From: Verrucomicrobiota bacterium | GTDB lineage: Bacteria > Verrucomicrobiota > Verrucomicrobiia > Limisphaerales > JAFGQR01 | Direction: 5' to 3' | Assembly: GCA_016935555.1 (NCBI GenBank) | Contig: JAFGQR010000106.1 | Span: 1 to 64,000, forward strand | Length of the DNA: 64,000 nucleotides | Shown: one piece after another, positions 9,201-19,500 of the stretch | Layout: each line of letters opens with the position of its first letter | Numbering within the stretch: position 1 is the stretch's first letter | Notes under the pieces: generated by a model | What the model saw: only the letters and a program-made list of their open reading frames with translations | What the model was told of the DNA's origin: nothing | The model's database searches: none | Made by a program: the position numbers and the translations under genes

Positions 9201-12200
9201 ATGGCGCTGGATGGCGACGGCAACCTGATCGTCTCGGACACACGCAACCACACCATCCGGAAGGTCACGCCCGCGGGCACGGTCACGACCATGGCCGGCT
9301 CGCCGGGGAATCCCGGGTTTGCTGATGGCGTCGGCAGCGACGCCCGGTTTCGCGAACCGCACGGCGTCGCTGTGGATCGACAGGGCAATGTCTGGGTCGC
9401 AGACGACTTGAACAACGCCATCCGGAAGATCGATCCTGCCGGCGTCGTCACGACCGTGGGCGGCAACGGAACCGCCGGCGCTGCCGACGGCACCGGCAGC
9501 GACGCGCGGTTTGGCGGGCCCTGGGGTATCGCGGTGAACACGAACGGCACGCTGTGCGTGACCGACACCGACAACAACACCATCCGCATTTCGGTGCCCA
9601 CGTGCCCGGACATGCCGGTGATTGATGAGTCCGTTGGCCCCGTGGGCGCACTTCGCCAGTTGGATGCCGCCCCGTCCACGGCAATCGCCTGGAATTGGAC
9701 CCTGATCCGGCGCCCCTCGGGGTCGACGTCGGAGTTGTCGTCCGTCACTGTGCACAACCCCACATTCACGCCGGACGCGGCAGACCTTTATGGGTTTCGG
9801 TTGCGCGCCACGAACGCGATGGGCGGGATTTGCATTCGCACGCTGTCGTTCGAGGCGTTGGCCACCGAACCACCCACGCTGCTCGCCTCACCGCCGAACG
9901 CGCAGGCGGTTGCAGGGCGGCACGTCACGCTGCAGGTGGCGGCCACGGGTTTGGGGCCGATCCGCTACCAGTGGCGGTTCAAGGGGCAGGACATCATCGG
10001 CGCCACCCAGCCGGAGTTGACACTGACCAATGTGCAGGCGAGCGATGCGGGCAACTATGTCGTGGTGGTGTGGAACGACTACGGCGCCACAACCAGCGCG
10101 CCCCCGGCCGTGCTGACCGTGCTGTCCGGCGAAGGCCTGACCGAGGAATACAGCTTTGGCACCTGGGTCGGACAATCCGGACGCGGCCCCGGTTTCTTCG
10201 ACGGCATGGGCATTGAGGCCCGGTTCAGTTCGCCGCGCGGCCTGGCCGTGGACACGCAAGGGCACTTATACGTCGCCGACCATGTCAATCAGACCATCCG
10301 TAAAATCACGCCTGACGGGTGGGTGACGACGCTGGCAGGTCGCACGGGTCTCACTGGCAGCACGGATGCCGCGGGGAGTGCGGCCCGATTTTGTTATCCG
10401 ATGGCGGTCGAGGTGGATGCGGGCGGCAACGTCTTCGTCGCCGACCTTTGGACTCACACGATCCGTCGGATCAGTCCGGCTGGGGAAGTCATTACGGTGG
10501 CAGGCCAGCCCTGGCAGTGGGGTGCTGTCGACGGCCCCGCCCTCGAGGCCCGATTCTGGAATCCGTTCGACGTGGCTGTGGCTCCAGACGGCGCACTCTA
10601 CGTAGTCGAGGAGCCAAATCACGCAGTCCGCAAAATCGCACCAAACGGCATCGTCACCACGCTCGCGGGCGAGCCGGGTGTTCCGGGGTTCAGCGATGGG
10701 CAAGGTCACCTTGCCCACTTCAATCAGCCGCGCGGGATCGCGCTGGATCGGGAAGGCAACCTCTTCGTGACCGACGCGGCAAACCACACCGTTCGCCGGA
10801 TCAGTCCCGACGGGCAGGTGACCACGCTGGCGGGGCAGGCAGGAATGAGCGGGAGCGCCGACGGCTTGGGCGCCGCGGCTCGGTTCGCCGTGCCATGGGG
10901 CATCGCGGTCGACAGCAGCGGGTTCCTCGTGGTTGCCGACCACGCAAACCATACGCTCCGCCGGATTGCCCCAAACGGAAATGTCACCACGTGGGCTGGC
11001 CAGGCCGGCGTGACCGGGAGCACCGACGGCTCCAACACTGTGGCCCGGTTCTATTATCCGGTCGGGCTGGCTGTCGACGCGTCCGGTTCTGTGTATGTGA
11101 CGGAGTCGGAAAACAACACGATTCGGCGGGTGGATCCCAACGGCACGGTGAGCACCATCGCCGGGCAAGCCAGTCTTTGGGGCACAGCCAACGGCATCGC
11201 GCGCAACGCCCGGTTCAACTCTCCCCGTGGCCTTGCGCTCGACCTCAAAGGCAATGTGCTGGTGGCCGACCATGTCAACCATACCATCCGCCAGATCAAT
11301 GCGGCGGGCACGGTCACGATCCGCGCCGGTCGGGCCGGCTCTGCCGGCTCGACTGATGGGCCGGCCAACGCTGCGCGCTTCCTTTACCCGTCTCACGCGG
11401 CGAGCGAGCGCCTGGGCAACGTGTACGTGGCAGACACCGGAAATCACACTGTTCGTAAGATCACGGCCGGGGGCGATGTGATCACGCTGGCGGGTCTGGC
11501 GGGCGCATTTGGAAGCGTCGATGGCCTCGGCCCTGCCGCGCGCTTCTATAATCCTCGTGGCCTCGCAGTCAGTGCGGTGGGCGACGTGTTCGTCGCTGAC
11601 AGTGACAATCACACTATCCGCCGGATCACACCGGAGGGCCTTGTGACGACGGTCGCCGGCCTGGCCGGCAGCCCCGGAACCGCCGATGGCGTGGGCAGCG
11701 CCGCGCGATTCTATTATCCGCTTGATGCAGCGTTGGACCCCGCGGGCAACCTGCTGATCGCCGACCCGTCGAATCATGCCATCCGCCGCATGAGCCCATC
11801 CGGTGATGTCACCACGCTCGCCGGCCTGCCAGGAGTCGCCGGATGGCACGATGCCCGCGGCCCGGACGCTCGATTCAACAGCCCCTCCGGCCTGGCAGTC
11901 GACAGCGTTGGCACCGTGTTCGTGGTGGATTTCGCGAACGTATGCGTCCGGCGCATCAACCTGGCCGGCGACGTGACCACCCTCGGCGGCTACCCGGCAA
12001 CGCCGGGCAGTGTGGACGGCACGGCCGCTGCCGCCCGATTCAGTTACGCTTACCGCATTGCGGTCGATAACGCCGGCAACCTGATCGTGGCGGACTCCGC
12101 CAGCCACGTCCTTCGCAAGTCTCTGCTGACCTGCCCCGACCAACCGATCCTCGACCAGACCAATGGTCTCGCCGGGGTGCTGCGCCAGTTGGACACGACA

Positions 12201-15200
12201 CCGCAAACCGCTGTCGCCTGGCAGTGGCGCGTGATCCGCCGCCCTCTGGGCTCGACGGCCCTGTTTTCCGACGGACACATCCGCAACCCCACGTTCACTC
12301 CCGACGTGGCCGACCTGTATGTGTTCCGATTGTATGCCACGAACGGCATGGGCGCGGTCAGCATCCGCGATGCGGAGTTATTCGTGACGTCGCCTCCCGT
12401 TTTGGTGGCCCAACCTCAGAGCCAAACCGTGGGCAGCGGTGGGGATGTGGTGTTCTCGGTCACGGCGCCGGGCACCGCGCCGTTAAGCTACCAATGGCGC
12501 TTCAACGGCGCGGACATGCCCGGCGCCACCAACGCCTCACTGCGCATCACCGGCGTGCAATCCACACACGCTGGTGAATACGTAGTGGTGGTGAGCAACG
12601 CGTGGGGCGTGACCGTCAGCGCCTCTGCCATCCTCAATGTCCCTCTCAGCCTGGCTGATGCGCTCGACGCCTTGGACTGGAGTTGGTCCACCAGCGGATC
12701 CACCACCAGTTCCCTGTGGCTCGCGCAGGCGGCGATCACGCACGACGGAACCGATGCCGCCCAAAGCGGCCCGGTCGGCGACGGCCAGTCCTCGCTGCTC
12801 CAGACATCTGTCGAAGGCCCCGGACGGCTCTCGTTTTGGTGGAAAGTCTCATCCGAACCGGAGACGGATGTGCTTCGGTTTTATGCGATGCCAATTCTCC
12901 AGGCAACCCTCTCTGGCGAGGTGGACTGGCAGCCAGTGAACATTTGGCTCGGCGTCGGCACGAAGACGCTTCGGTGGGCTTATTCGAAGAATGCCACCGG
13001 ATGCGCAGGGATCGACGGAGGGTGGGTGGACCAGGTGGCATTTGAGCCGGGCGGCTTCGGCCCGTTGATCCTGCAGGAGCCCACCGACCAGATCGTCGTG
13101 TTGGGGTCTGAGGCCCGCCTTGTGCTCCACGCTGGCGGCACGCCTCCGCTCAGTTACCAGTGGTATCGGGAGGGCCAACTGCTCGCAGGCCAGACGGTTT
13201 CGGCTGTGGTGTTGACCAATGTGGGGTTGCCGGACGGCGGCTGCTATTCCGTTGTGGTCAGCAATGCCTGGGGGGTGGTGACCAGCACCGTGGCCAACCT
13301 CACCATCGCGGGAGCGCCCGGGGTCCTCGTCAACGGATGCGTGCCCGTGACAAATCTCTTGGCTGTGGCGGGGCCGGCGACAGTGGAATTGCAGACGGCG
13401 GTGCCAGGCGGCTGGATGTTCTACAGCCTGGGGGGCGAAGAGCCCCGGGAGGGGCGGTTGTATGTTGCGCCATTCACAGTGTCCACCAACATCGTGCTGC
13501 GGGCCACGGTGGCCACCGCCGATTTCACCCGGTGGGCCGAGTCCGGCCCCTATTGGATCGAGCCGGAGATTGCCCCTGTCATCACCTCTCATGCGCAGAG
13601 CCTGACCGTGGCAGTGGACACGGCGGTGAGCCTGAGCGTGGCCGCCAGGGGAAACCCGCCGCCGGCCTACTCCTGGTTCCACGACAACCAGCAGATGCCG
13701 GGGCAAACCCAAGCGACATTGTCATGGACACAGGTGGGGCTGTCCGATTCGGGCACGTACACCGTCCTGGTCTGGAACACCGCCGGCGCGGTCCTTGGCC
13801 CCCCTGCTCAACTGACCGTGCTCGCCCCGCCGGGGGTGACGACCCTGCCCCCGAGCCAAAGCGTGCCGCTGGGCGGGTCGGTCACATTCCAGGCGGTTGC
13901 GAGTGGCAGTGACCCGCTGACGCATCAATGGCGCAAGAACGGTGTCAACATTGCCAATGCGACCAACGCGTCGTTCGCGATCCTCAGCGTGCAGTTGTCG
14001 GATGGCGGCAGCTACAGCGTCGTGGTGGCCAATCCCATCGCCGCCGTCGCCAGCGAGCCCGCGTTCCTGCTGGTCGAAGTGCCCGCTGCCGCGCCGCCCT
14101 CAACGGATGCTTTTGCGGACCGCAGGCTGCTCTCCGGCGGGATCGGGTACGCCACCGGCACCGTGGCGCAGGCCACACGCGAGGTGGACGAGCCTTATCA
14201 CGCCGGCAAGTACGGTACCAACTCGGTCTGGTACGAATGGACTGCGCCGGCCGGCGGCATCGCCACCTTCAAAACCATTGGCAGCACCTTCGACACCTTG
14301 CTCGCCATCTACACCGGCAGCCAACTCGCCGAACTCGTCCCGGTGGCGGACGACGAAGACCGCGGCGGCGCGCTGACCAGCGAACTGCAGTTTAATGCGC
14401 AGGCGGGGGTGGCCTACCCGGTGGCCATCGACGGCTTCGCCGGTGAGCAGGGTGATTTCGTGCTGTCCTGGCAATTCGAGCCAACGGATGAGTCCCTTCC
14501 CGTAATCACGGTGCCGCCGGCGAGCCAGACTGTGCCTTGGGGAGCCACAGCCGAGCTGCAAGTGCAGGCGACGGAATCGGATCTGAGCTACCAATGGCAC
14601 TTCAACCAGGAACCGATTCCGGGCGCCACCGGGGCCACCTTCACGCTGGCCCAGGTCAATCCCGCCCACGTCGGCAGTTACACCGTCGCCATCACAAATC
14701 GCACCGGCCGTGGCCTCTTGAGCCCGCCCGCCATCATCGAGATCGGGCCGCTCAGCAACGTGCAATCGCAAGACAAGGTCGAAGACGTGTTCTTCCCCAT
14801 CCCGGCAGGCGCCGGCCCCCTGCTCGTGCCCGGGCGACGTGGAATCGCAGCCGCCGGCGCCGGCGCGCCGGGTTTCGTCCCGGTCACCGTTGGCACCGCA
14901 GGCGCGCAGGTGTTCAACACGACGGGTGCGCAGACCCAGTCCGCTGAGGCCCCGCCCTGCGGTGTGATCGGCAGCGCCTCGAAGTGGTTCGGACTGCAAC
15001 CTCTGGAGGACGGCGTCCTGGTGATTGACACCGTGGGCAGCACGTATGACACCGTGTTGGCGGTTTACACCGGCACCAACAGCGTGCGCACGTTGCAGAC
15101 AGTGGCATGCGACAACAACGGCGCAGCGGACCAGGTGCGAAGCCGTGTGTCGTTTCTTGCGCAGTCAGGAACGCTGTATTCCGTGGCTGTGGACGGCGTC

Positions 15201-16229
15201 CTCGGCGCGTGCGGGACGACGGTTCTCAACTGGCAGTTGGGCTGGCCGGCCACGATTGTGGTGACTTGCCCGACTCATCAAATGCTCAAACGCGGCGACC
15301 GGGTGGAACTGAGCATTGCGGTGACTGGCGCCGACCCGCCGGCGCAGTGCCAATGGTACCGGGGGTGGACTCTCATCGCCGGCGCAACGAACTCTGTGTG
15401 GGCGGTGACCAATGTCCAGCCTGCAGACGCCGGCGTTTACCGCGTGGTCGCCAGCAACGCGATCGGCGTTGTCCAGTGTGACGTCGCAAGCCTCACCGTT
15501 GACCCCGCTAGTGCCGCGTTGGCCAGCAGCACCTTCGACCTCGACCTGGAGGAGTGGACCGTCGCCGGCGCCGCCGGGAATCCCAGGTGGCAGAACGGCG
15601 TGGCGCTTGCGGACGATCTCATCGCCAGCGCGGCATGGTTCTGGGTGGCGCCGGTGGAGTTCCTCGGCGACCAGTCGGCTGCTTACGGCGGCTGGCTGCA
15701 ATTCGACGTCTGGCATAGCGCGACCGCCGCGCAGCCACTGGTCGAGGCCACCGTCCGGCTGGCCGGCGGCGGTTTGAATCTGAGCTATTACTCGGCAGAA
15801 ATCCCCGGAACCAACCCGCGGACGTACCGGATTCCTTTGCGCGTGGAGCTCGGGTGGCGTCGAAACGACACCAGGCAGAGTGCGACGGCGTCAGAGATGC
15901 AATCGGTGCTGGGCGCCCTGACCAGCCTGCAGATCCGGGGCAGTTTTGTGGCCGCCCAGGGTGTTGGCGGTTTGGACAATGTGGCGTTCGTCTCGCCCTG
16001 CACCGACGTCGTGCCCTTCCTGGAGGTGTCGATGATCGAGGGTGGCGCGGCGCTTGAGCTGGCGTGGCCGGTGAATGCAGGTGAATTCGTTGTCGAACGG
16101 AGCGATCACGTGGCGGGAGCGGCGTGGGTTCCGGTCGCCCCCCGCCAACACGCCGTGGTCGGATGCAGGAACCAAGTGACCTTTGACGTCAGCCCTGGCC
16201 GGGGATTCTACCGCCTCAATCAACAATGA
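6240..16229 (+). CDS. Giant secreted Ig-like/NHL-propeller protein
   Basis: 3329 aa with an N-terminal hydrophobic export segment (cleavage near MGAEA). Approximate order: Ig-like domain (29-120); TolB-like region (122-370); Ig-like (375-458); 12 NHL repeats (461-1120, about 55 aa each, motif like GNLYVADxxNHTIRKI); a CPD-starting domain and Ig-like (1121-1295); 12 more NHL repeats (1301-1963); a second CPD domain and Ig-like (to 2135); a beta-sandwich (2137-2274); Ig-like; chitobiase C-terminal-like domain (2360-2444); two Ig-like; pre-peptidase-like domain (2620-2750); Ig-like; second pre-peptidase-like domain (2838-3002); Ig-like; laminin-B-like domain (3091-3253); a conserved tail ending GFYRL. 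No catalytic domain was recognised. A surface-binding or adhesive role is inference. The C-terminal third closely matches the next gene's product. Confidence 0.9.
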   Translation: MTTSRREIGAARLLVLWAVSGSMGAEALPPTVMTPPQGVQVPAASAVAFNVAAGGTEPLSCHWLKDGQPVVNGGKISGATTASLTLSNVQASDMGAYSVVVSNAYGTAASAEAELSDPNPALDGIYLMSVNGADRRRFVPRNAFTNNGVEDPVWLNPTQLLVSAYPGDLPCHSSVYRVEIAEGTLQWVFAMGDALPGRHEDGVTDISPDGLQWLVRAQDGCWSPMYNIYAYHSVAGIWSTVYRDVVDEWKDCEAKWSPVGNQIAFTRFLTGGAYHNPEYPAVATIRPDGTGFRVLTGPTEFCHLQSWSPDGAGLLFLETSAHGHGVPLQPANLWLMDLNGTNRQQFTFFDGFFPGDDFNGPRSHVDWYAMSPAIASAPEGTNCYAGATVTFRVAAWGGTPLHYQWRFNGAPLATATEPTLTLSPVRLADASSCSVIVSNDWGTVTASPPAVLVVQPPLSDEYTFVTLAGPFEQGRGAIDGVGLTARFRYPRSMAVDSAGNLYVADRLNHTIRKITPAGGVTTLAGLAEVPGGADGQGSAARFNEPKGVAVDAAGNVYVADTMNSTIRKITRAGLVTTVAGLAGVSGAANGRRSNARFNQPRGIVPDAEGNLYVGDTMNHTLRKIDPSGQVSTLAGLVGTLGTADGPGTVARFNQPRGLALDTNGNLYVADSFNHTIRKVTPDGVVTTLAGVATSWGSEDGPGNVARFRTPLEVDLDAAGNLYVTDNANHTIRRVGPDGYVTTIAGLPGSAGTVDGVGSAARLWEPAGLAVDAAGNVFVSEYTVHLIRSIAPDGRVTIFAGMPWTSGSADGTNAVARFNYPAGIETDADGTVYVADTHNHTLRTITPRGVVSTFAGAVGAAGYADGLGSAARFNYPYDPGADFCGDVFVADSANYCIRRVVPNGQVSTFAGSPGTGGYLDGIGLSAQFRSVRGVVADPQQTLYVADTGNHAVRKITPAAEVTTLAGRGGVAGFADGTGTNALFNEPRGMALDGDGNLIVSDTRNHTIRKVTPAGTVTTMAGSPGNPGFADGVGSDARFREPHGVAVDRQGNVWVADDLNNAIRKIDPAGVVTTVGGNGTAGAADGTGSDARFGGPWGIAVNTNGTLCVTDTDNNTIRISVPTCPDMPVIDESVGPVGALRQLDAAPSTAIAWNWTLIRRPSGSTSELSSVTVHNPTFTPDAADLYGFRLRATNAMGGICIRTLSFEALATEPPTLLASPPNAQAVAGRHVTLQVAATGLGPIRYQWRFKGQDIIGATQPELTLTNVQASDAGNYVVVVWNDYGATTSAPPAVLTVLSGEGLTEEYSFGTWVGQSGRGPGFFDGMGIEARFSSPRGLAVDTQGHLYVADHVNQTIRKITPDGWVTTLAGRTGLTGSTDAAGSAARFCYPMAVEVDAGGNVFVADLWTHTIRRISPAGEVITVAGQPWQWGAVDGPALEARFWNPFDVAVAPDGALYVVEEPNHAVRKIAPNGIVTTLAGEPGVPGFSDGQGHLAHFNQPRGIALDREGNLFVTDAANHTVRRISPDGQVTTLAGQAGMSGSADGLGAAARFAVPWGIAVDSSGFLVVADHANHTLRRIAPNGNVTTWAGQAGVTGSTDGSNTVARFYYPVGLAVDASGSVYVTESENNTIRRVDPNGTVSTIAGQASLWGTANGIARNARFNSPRGLALDLKGNVLVADHVNHTIRQINAAGTVTIRAGRAGSAGSTDGPANAARFLYPSHAASERLGNVYVADTGNHTVRKITAGGDVITLAGLAGAFGSVDGLGPAARFYNPRGLAVSAVGDVFVADSDNHTIRRITPEGLVTTVAGLAGSPGTADGVGSAARFYYPLDAALDPAGNLLIADPSNHAIRRMSPSGDVTTLAGLPGVAGWHDARGPDARFNSPSGLAVDSVGTVFVVDFANVCVRRINLAGDVTTLGGYPATPGSVDGTAAAARFSYAYRIAVDNAGNLIVADSASHVLRKSLLTCPDQPILDQTNGLAGVLRQLDTTPQTAVAWQWRVIRRPLGSTALFSDGHIRNPTFTPDVADLYVFRLYATNGMGAVSIRDAELFVTSPPVLVAQPQSQTVGSGGDVVFSVTAPGTAPLSYQWRFNGADMPGATNASLRITGVQSTHAGEYVVVVSNAWGVTVSASAILNVPLSLADALDALDWSWSTSGSTTSSLWLAQAAITHDGTDAAQSGPVGDGQSSLLQTSVEGPGRLSFWWKVSSEPETDVLRFYAMPILQATLSGEVDWQPVNIWLGVGTKTLRWAYSKNATGCAGIDGGWVDQVAFEPGGFGPLILQEPTDQIVVLGSEARLVLHAGGTPPLSYQWYREGQLLAGQTVSAVVLTNVGLPDGGCYSVVVSNAWGVVTSTVANLTIAGAPGVLVNGCVPVTNLLAVAGPATVELQTAVPGGWMFYSLGGEEPREGRLYVAPFTVSTNIVLRATVATADFTRWAESGPYWIEPEIAPVITSHAQSLTVAVDTAVSLSVAARGNPPPAYSWFHDNQQMPGQTQATLSWTQVGLSDSGTYTVLVWNTAGAVLGPPAQLTVLAPPGVTTLPPSQSVPLGGSVTFQAVASGSDPLTHQWRKNGVNIANATNASFAILSVQLSDGGSYSVVVANPIAAVASEPAFLLVEVPAAAPPSTDAFADRRLLSGGIGYATGTVAQATREVDEPYHAGKYGTNSVWYEWTAPAGGIATFKTIGSTFDTLLAIYTGSQLAELVPVADDEDRGGALTSELQFNAQAGVAYPVAIDGFAGEQGDFVLSWQFEPTDESLPVITVPPASQTVPWGATAELQVQATESDLSYQWHFNQEPIPGATGATFTLAQVNPAHVGSYTVAITNRTGRGLLSPPAIIEIGPLSNVQSQDKVEDVFFPIPAGAGPLLVPGRRGIAAAGAGAPGFVPVTVGTAGAQVFNTTGAQTQSAEAPPCGVIGSASKWFGLQPLEDGVLVIDTVGSTYDTVLAVYTGTNSVRTLQTVACDNNGAADQVRSRVSFLAQSGTLYSVAVDGVLGACGTTVLNWQLGWPATIVVTCPTHQMLKRGDRVELSIAVTGADPPAQCQWYRGWTLIAGATNSVWAVTNVQPADAGVYRVVASNAIGVVQCDVASLTVDPASAALASSTFDLDLEEWTVAGAAGNPRWQNGVALADDLIASAAWFWVAPVEFLGDQSAAYGGWLQFDVWHSATAAQPLVEATVRLAGGGLNLSYYSAEIPGTNPRTYRIPLRVELGWRRNDTRQSATASEMQSVLGALTSLQIRGSFVAAQGVGGLDNVAFVSPCTDVVPFLEVSMIEGGAALELAWPVNAGEFVVERSDHVAGAAWVPVAPRQHAVVGCRNQVTFDVSPGRGFYRLNQQ

Positions 16230-16258
16230 ATGACACTATTGTTCACGGGACCGAACCG

Positions 16259-16339
16259 TTCGATGTTGGACGTTCGATGTTGGATGTTCGATGTTCAATT
16301 CGAACACCGAACACTGAACATCCAACATCGAACATCGAA
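16259..16339. repeat. Heptamer inverted repeat (hairpin)
   Basis: Imperfect 7-bp units (TTCGATG, TTGGACG, TTGGATG) run up to about 16296, and their complements return from 16302. The best stem is 18 bp without mismatch: 16272-16289 pairs with 16316-16333. Translating through it gives the low-complexity peptide FDVGRSMLDVRCS, one reason the downstream gene start is placed later. It lies between the two giant protein genes and resembles the unit plan of the array at 1-252. Confidence 0.8.
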
Positions 16340-16439
16340 TGGAAGCCTTCGCTGTTCACGGGCGCAATGCGCGTGCAAGACCAGGTCGAGGCGTCCTGTG
16401 AACCGTGCCAGGCCCAAGGCTCAACTGACAATGGGAGCG

Positions 16440-16489
16440 GCAACATTCAACGCTCAACGTTCAGGCCAATGTTCAACGCGCAGTATTCA
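16440..16489. repeat. Short heptamer-like repeat tract
   Basis: Degenerate units CAACATT, CAACGCT, CAACGTT, then GTTCAACGCG. The complement reads CGTTGAGCGTTGAATG, the same unit as the main heptamer of the array at 1-252. It is part of the 293-nt spacer (16230-16522) between the two giant genes; nothing else was recognised in that spacer apart from the hairpin repeat just upstream. Confidence 0.55.
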
Positions 16490-16522
16490 AGGTCTCGGTT
16501 TACGGTGCCAAGGCCTGCCCAA

Positions 16523-19500
16523 ATGCTAACGACCGCGTGGTGCGCCTGGCTCGGCAGCATCGTATTAAGCCTGACGGTGGGGGTGCACCCGGCTCACGCT
16601 GGCCCCCCGCTGCAGATCATCGCTCAACCCGCAAACCAGCTCGCCACCTCCGGCGTTGTCACCGGCGCGGTCGCCCGGTTGGAAGCCACTGTGACGTTTG
16701 CCGATCCGAACCTCGAAACCGCCGTGCGCGATGCGCTGTCCATCCCCAGCGACCCGATCACGCCCGCAGACCTGTTGGCCCTCGTCGAACTGCGCGTGAG
16801 CGGCCGGGGCATCGCGAACCTGACCGGGCTGGAGTGGGCAACGAACCTTGCCATCCTCGAGGCCAATTTCAACGCCGTGCGCGACCTCACACCCTTGGCG
16901 GGCCTCGTGAATCTGACGGAGGGGCAGTTCTGGGCAAACGCGCTCACCGACGCCAGCCCGCTGCGCAACTTGACCGGGTTGCATCTGCTCAACTTGGGGT
17001 CCAATCCGGTCACCAACGCGCTCGCGGCTGTGACGAACATGCTGAGCCTGGAGGTGTTGAACCTGGCGTTCAACCCGCTGCACGACGTCGCTCCGTTGAG
17101 CGGCCTCACCAACCTCGTCAGCCTCTTCCTTTGGGATGCGCGCCTGACCGATGCCAGCCCGCTGGCGGGACTCACACGGCTGCGGCAACTGGACATCGGG
17201 GGCAACGCCATCACCAACACCTATGCGGCCGTGACCAACATGCCGGGCCTGGAGTGGCTCGTTCTAAGCAACCACCTGCTCTACGACGCCTCCCCGCTCA
17301 GCGCGCTGACCAACCTGCTCGGGCTTTACCTCTGGGACACGCGTTTGACCGACGCAAGCCCCCTCGTCGGACTCACCCGGCTGGGCTGGCTCGACCTCGG
17401 CGCCAATGCCATCACCAATGCCGTCGCTGTGGTAACGAACATGCCGCTGCTGCAGTTTCTAAACCTGAACCACAACCTGCTCTATGATGCCACACCGTTG
17501 CGTGTCCTGACCAATCTCATCCGACTGCATCTCTGGGACACGCACCTGACCGATGCCAGCCCATTGCTGGGCTTCACCCAACTGCGCGAGCTGAACCTGG
17601 GCTACAATAGCATCACCAATTCCCTGGCTGTCGTCACCAACATGTTCAGCCTGGAACTCCTCAGTCTGAACGACAACCTGTTGTTCGACGCAACCCCCTT
17701 GAGCAGCCTGACTAACCTCACCGAGCTGCACCTCTGGAACAGCCGCATCACCAACGTGGCCCCCTTGGCCGGCCTCTGGAGACTCCGGACGCTGTGCGTG
17801 GGATACAACCCGCTTTACGACGTCTCCGCGCTGGCGGCTCTGACGAATCTCACTTGGGCGAGCTTGCGCCAAGCCGAACTGACGGACATCGGCGTACTGG
17901 GTGCATGGCCCAACCTCAGCTTTCTGGATGTGGCCGCCAACCGGCTGGACGTCAACGAGGGGACGCCGGCGCTGGCCATTATCCAGTCCCTATTAGACCG
18001 CGGCGCCCACGTCGATTACCTGCCGCAAAGCCTGCCCACCATCACCGCCCAGCCCCAAAGCCAAATCGTCGCTCCCGGCGGCACTGCCAGTTTCACCGTG
18101 TCCGCCACCAGCACCGAGCCGCTCGGCTACCAGTGGCAACGGGACGGCACGAACCTCGCGGACGATGGGCGTGTCGCGGGAGCGTTGACCGGCACCCTGA
18201 CACTGAGCTCTGCGGTCGAATCCAACGCGGGCGGCTACCGGGTGGTCGTCTCCAACGCCCACGGCGCCGTCACCAGCCAGGTGGCCACACTGGAGGTGCG
18301 GCCCCCCGTGGTCGCAACCAATCTCGTCATCCCCTTTGGCTCAACCTGGAAATACTGGGATCGCGGCACGGACCTGGGCACCGAATGGAGCCAGTCTGGG
18401 TATGACGATAGCACGTGGTCGACCGGCGCCGCTGAATTGGGTTACGGCGATGGGGATGAGGCGACCGTGGTGAGCTACGGCCCCGAGCCGGGCAACAAAT
18501 ACATCACCACCTATTTCCGGAACGAGTTCCTCCTTGCCGATCCCGCCGCCTGGACCACTCTCGATCTCCAGTTGCTGTATGATGACGGCGGCGTGGTTTA
18601 CCTCAACGGGACCGAGGTGTTTCGGGTCTTCATGCCCGAGGGCCCGATCTCATACACGACTCTTGCTGACGCCGCGGTGGGTGACAACGCTCTGAGCGCC
18701 ACCGATATCGGTGCCGGCGTGCTGGAGGCCGGCACCAACGTGATCGCAGTGGAAATCCACCAGGGCAGCGCAGGCAGCAGCGACATCAGCTTCGATCTGA
18801 TGTTGAGCGGGCTTTCCGAAGGCTGGCCACCGCTCATCGCGTCCCAACCACAAGATCAACTCGTCGCCCCCGGCGCGACGACGACCTTCAGTGTCACGGC
18901 CACTGGGACCGCACCAATGGCCTATCAGTGGCAGAAGGATGGCGCGAATCTCACCGACGATGCACGTGTCTCCGGGGCGTTGACCGAAACCCTCACACTA
19001 AACTCTGCGCTCGAATCCGACGCGGGCGGCTACCGGGTGGTCGTCACGAACGCCTATGGCGCGGTCACCAGCCAGGGGGCGGTGCTTACCGTCCTGCCGC
19101 CAGTCGCTTTCAAAGGCGAATGGCCCGGCTTCATCCGTGGCACCCCGTCGGCGGTCGTTGTCACCAACGGCCTGGCCTATGTGGCTCAAGGATTCGGCGG
19201 ACTCGCAATCCTCAGCGTGACCAACCCGGCGGCGCCGGTGCCTGTGGGCAGCTGCGACACACCCGGGTCCGCTTACGGCGTGGCGGTCGCGGGCGGTTAT
19301 GCCTACGTGGCGGACGGCGACGGGGGATTGCACGTGATTGACGTGGGCAATGCCGCGCAGCCAGTGCTCGTGGGCGGCTATGACACCAGCGGATGGGCCA
19401 GGGCCGTGGCGGTGGCCGGCAACTACGCTTACGTGGCGGATTGGGTTTCCGGCCTGCAGGTCATTGACGTGAGCAACCCGGCAGCGCCCGTGCGCGTGGG

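Noticed and set aside
16226..16522. 99-codon upstream extension of the second giant protein
   Set aside because: It crosses hairpin and heptamer repeats, and a proper signal peptide begins at 16523.
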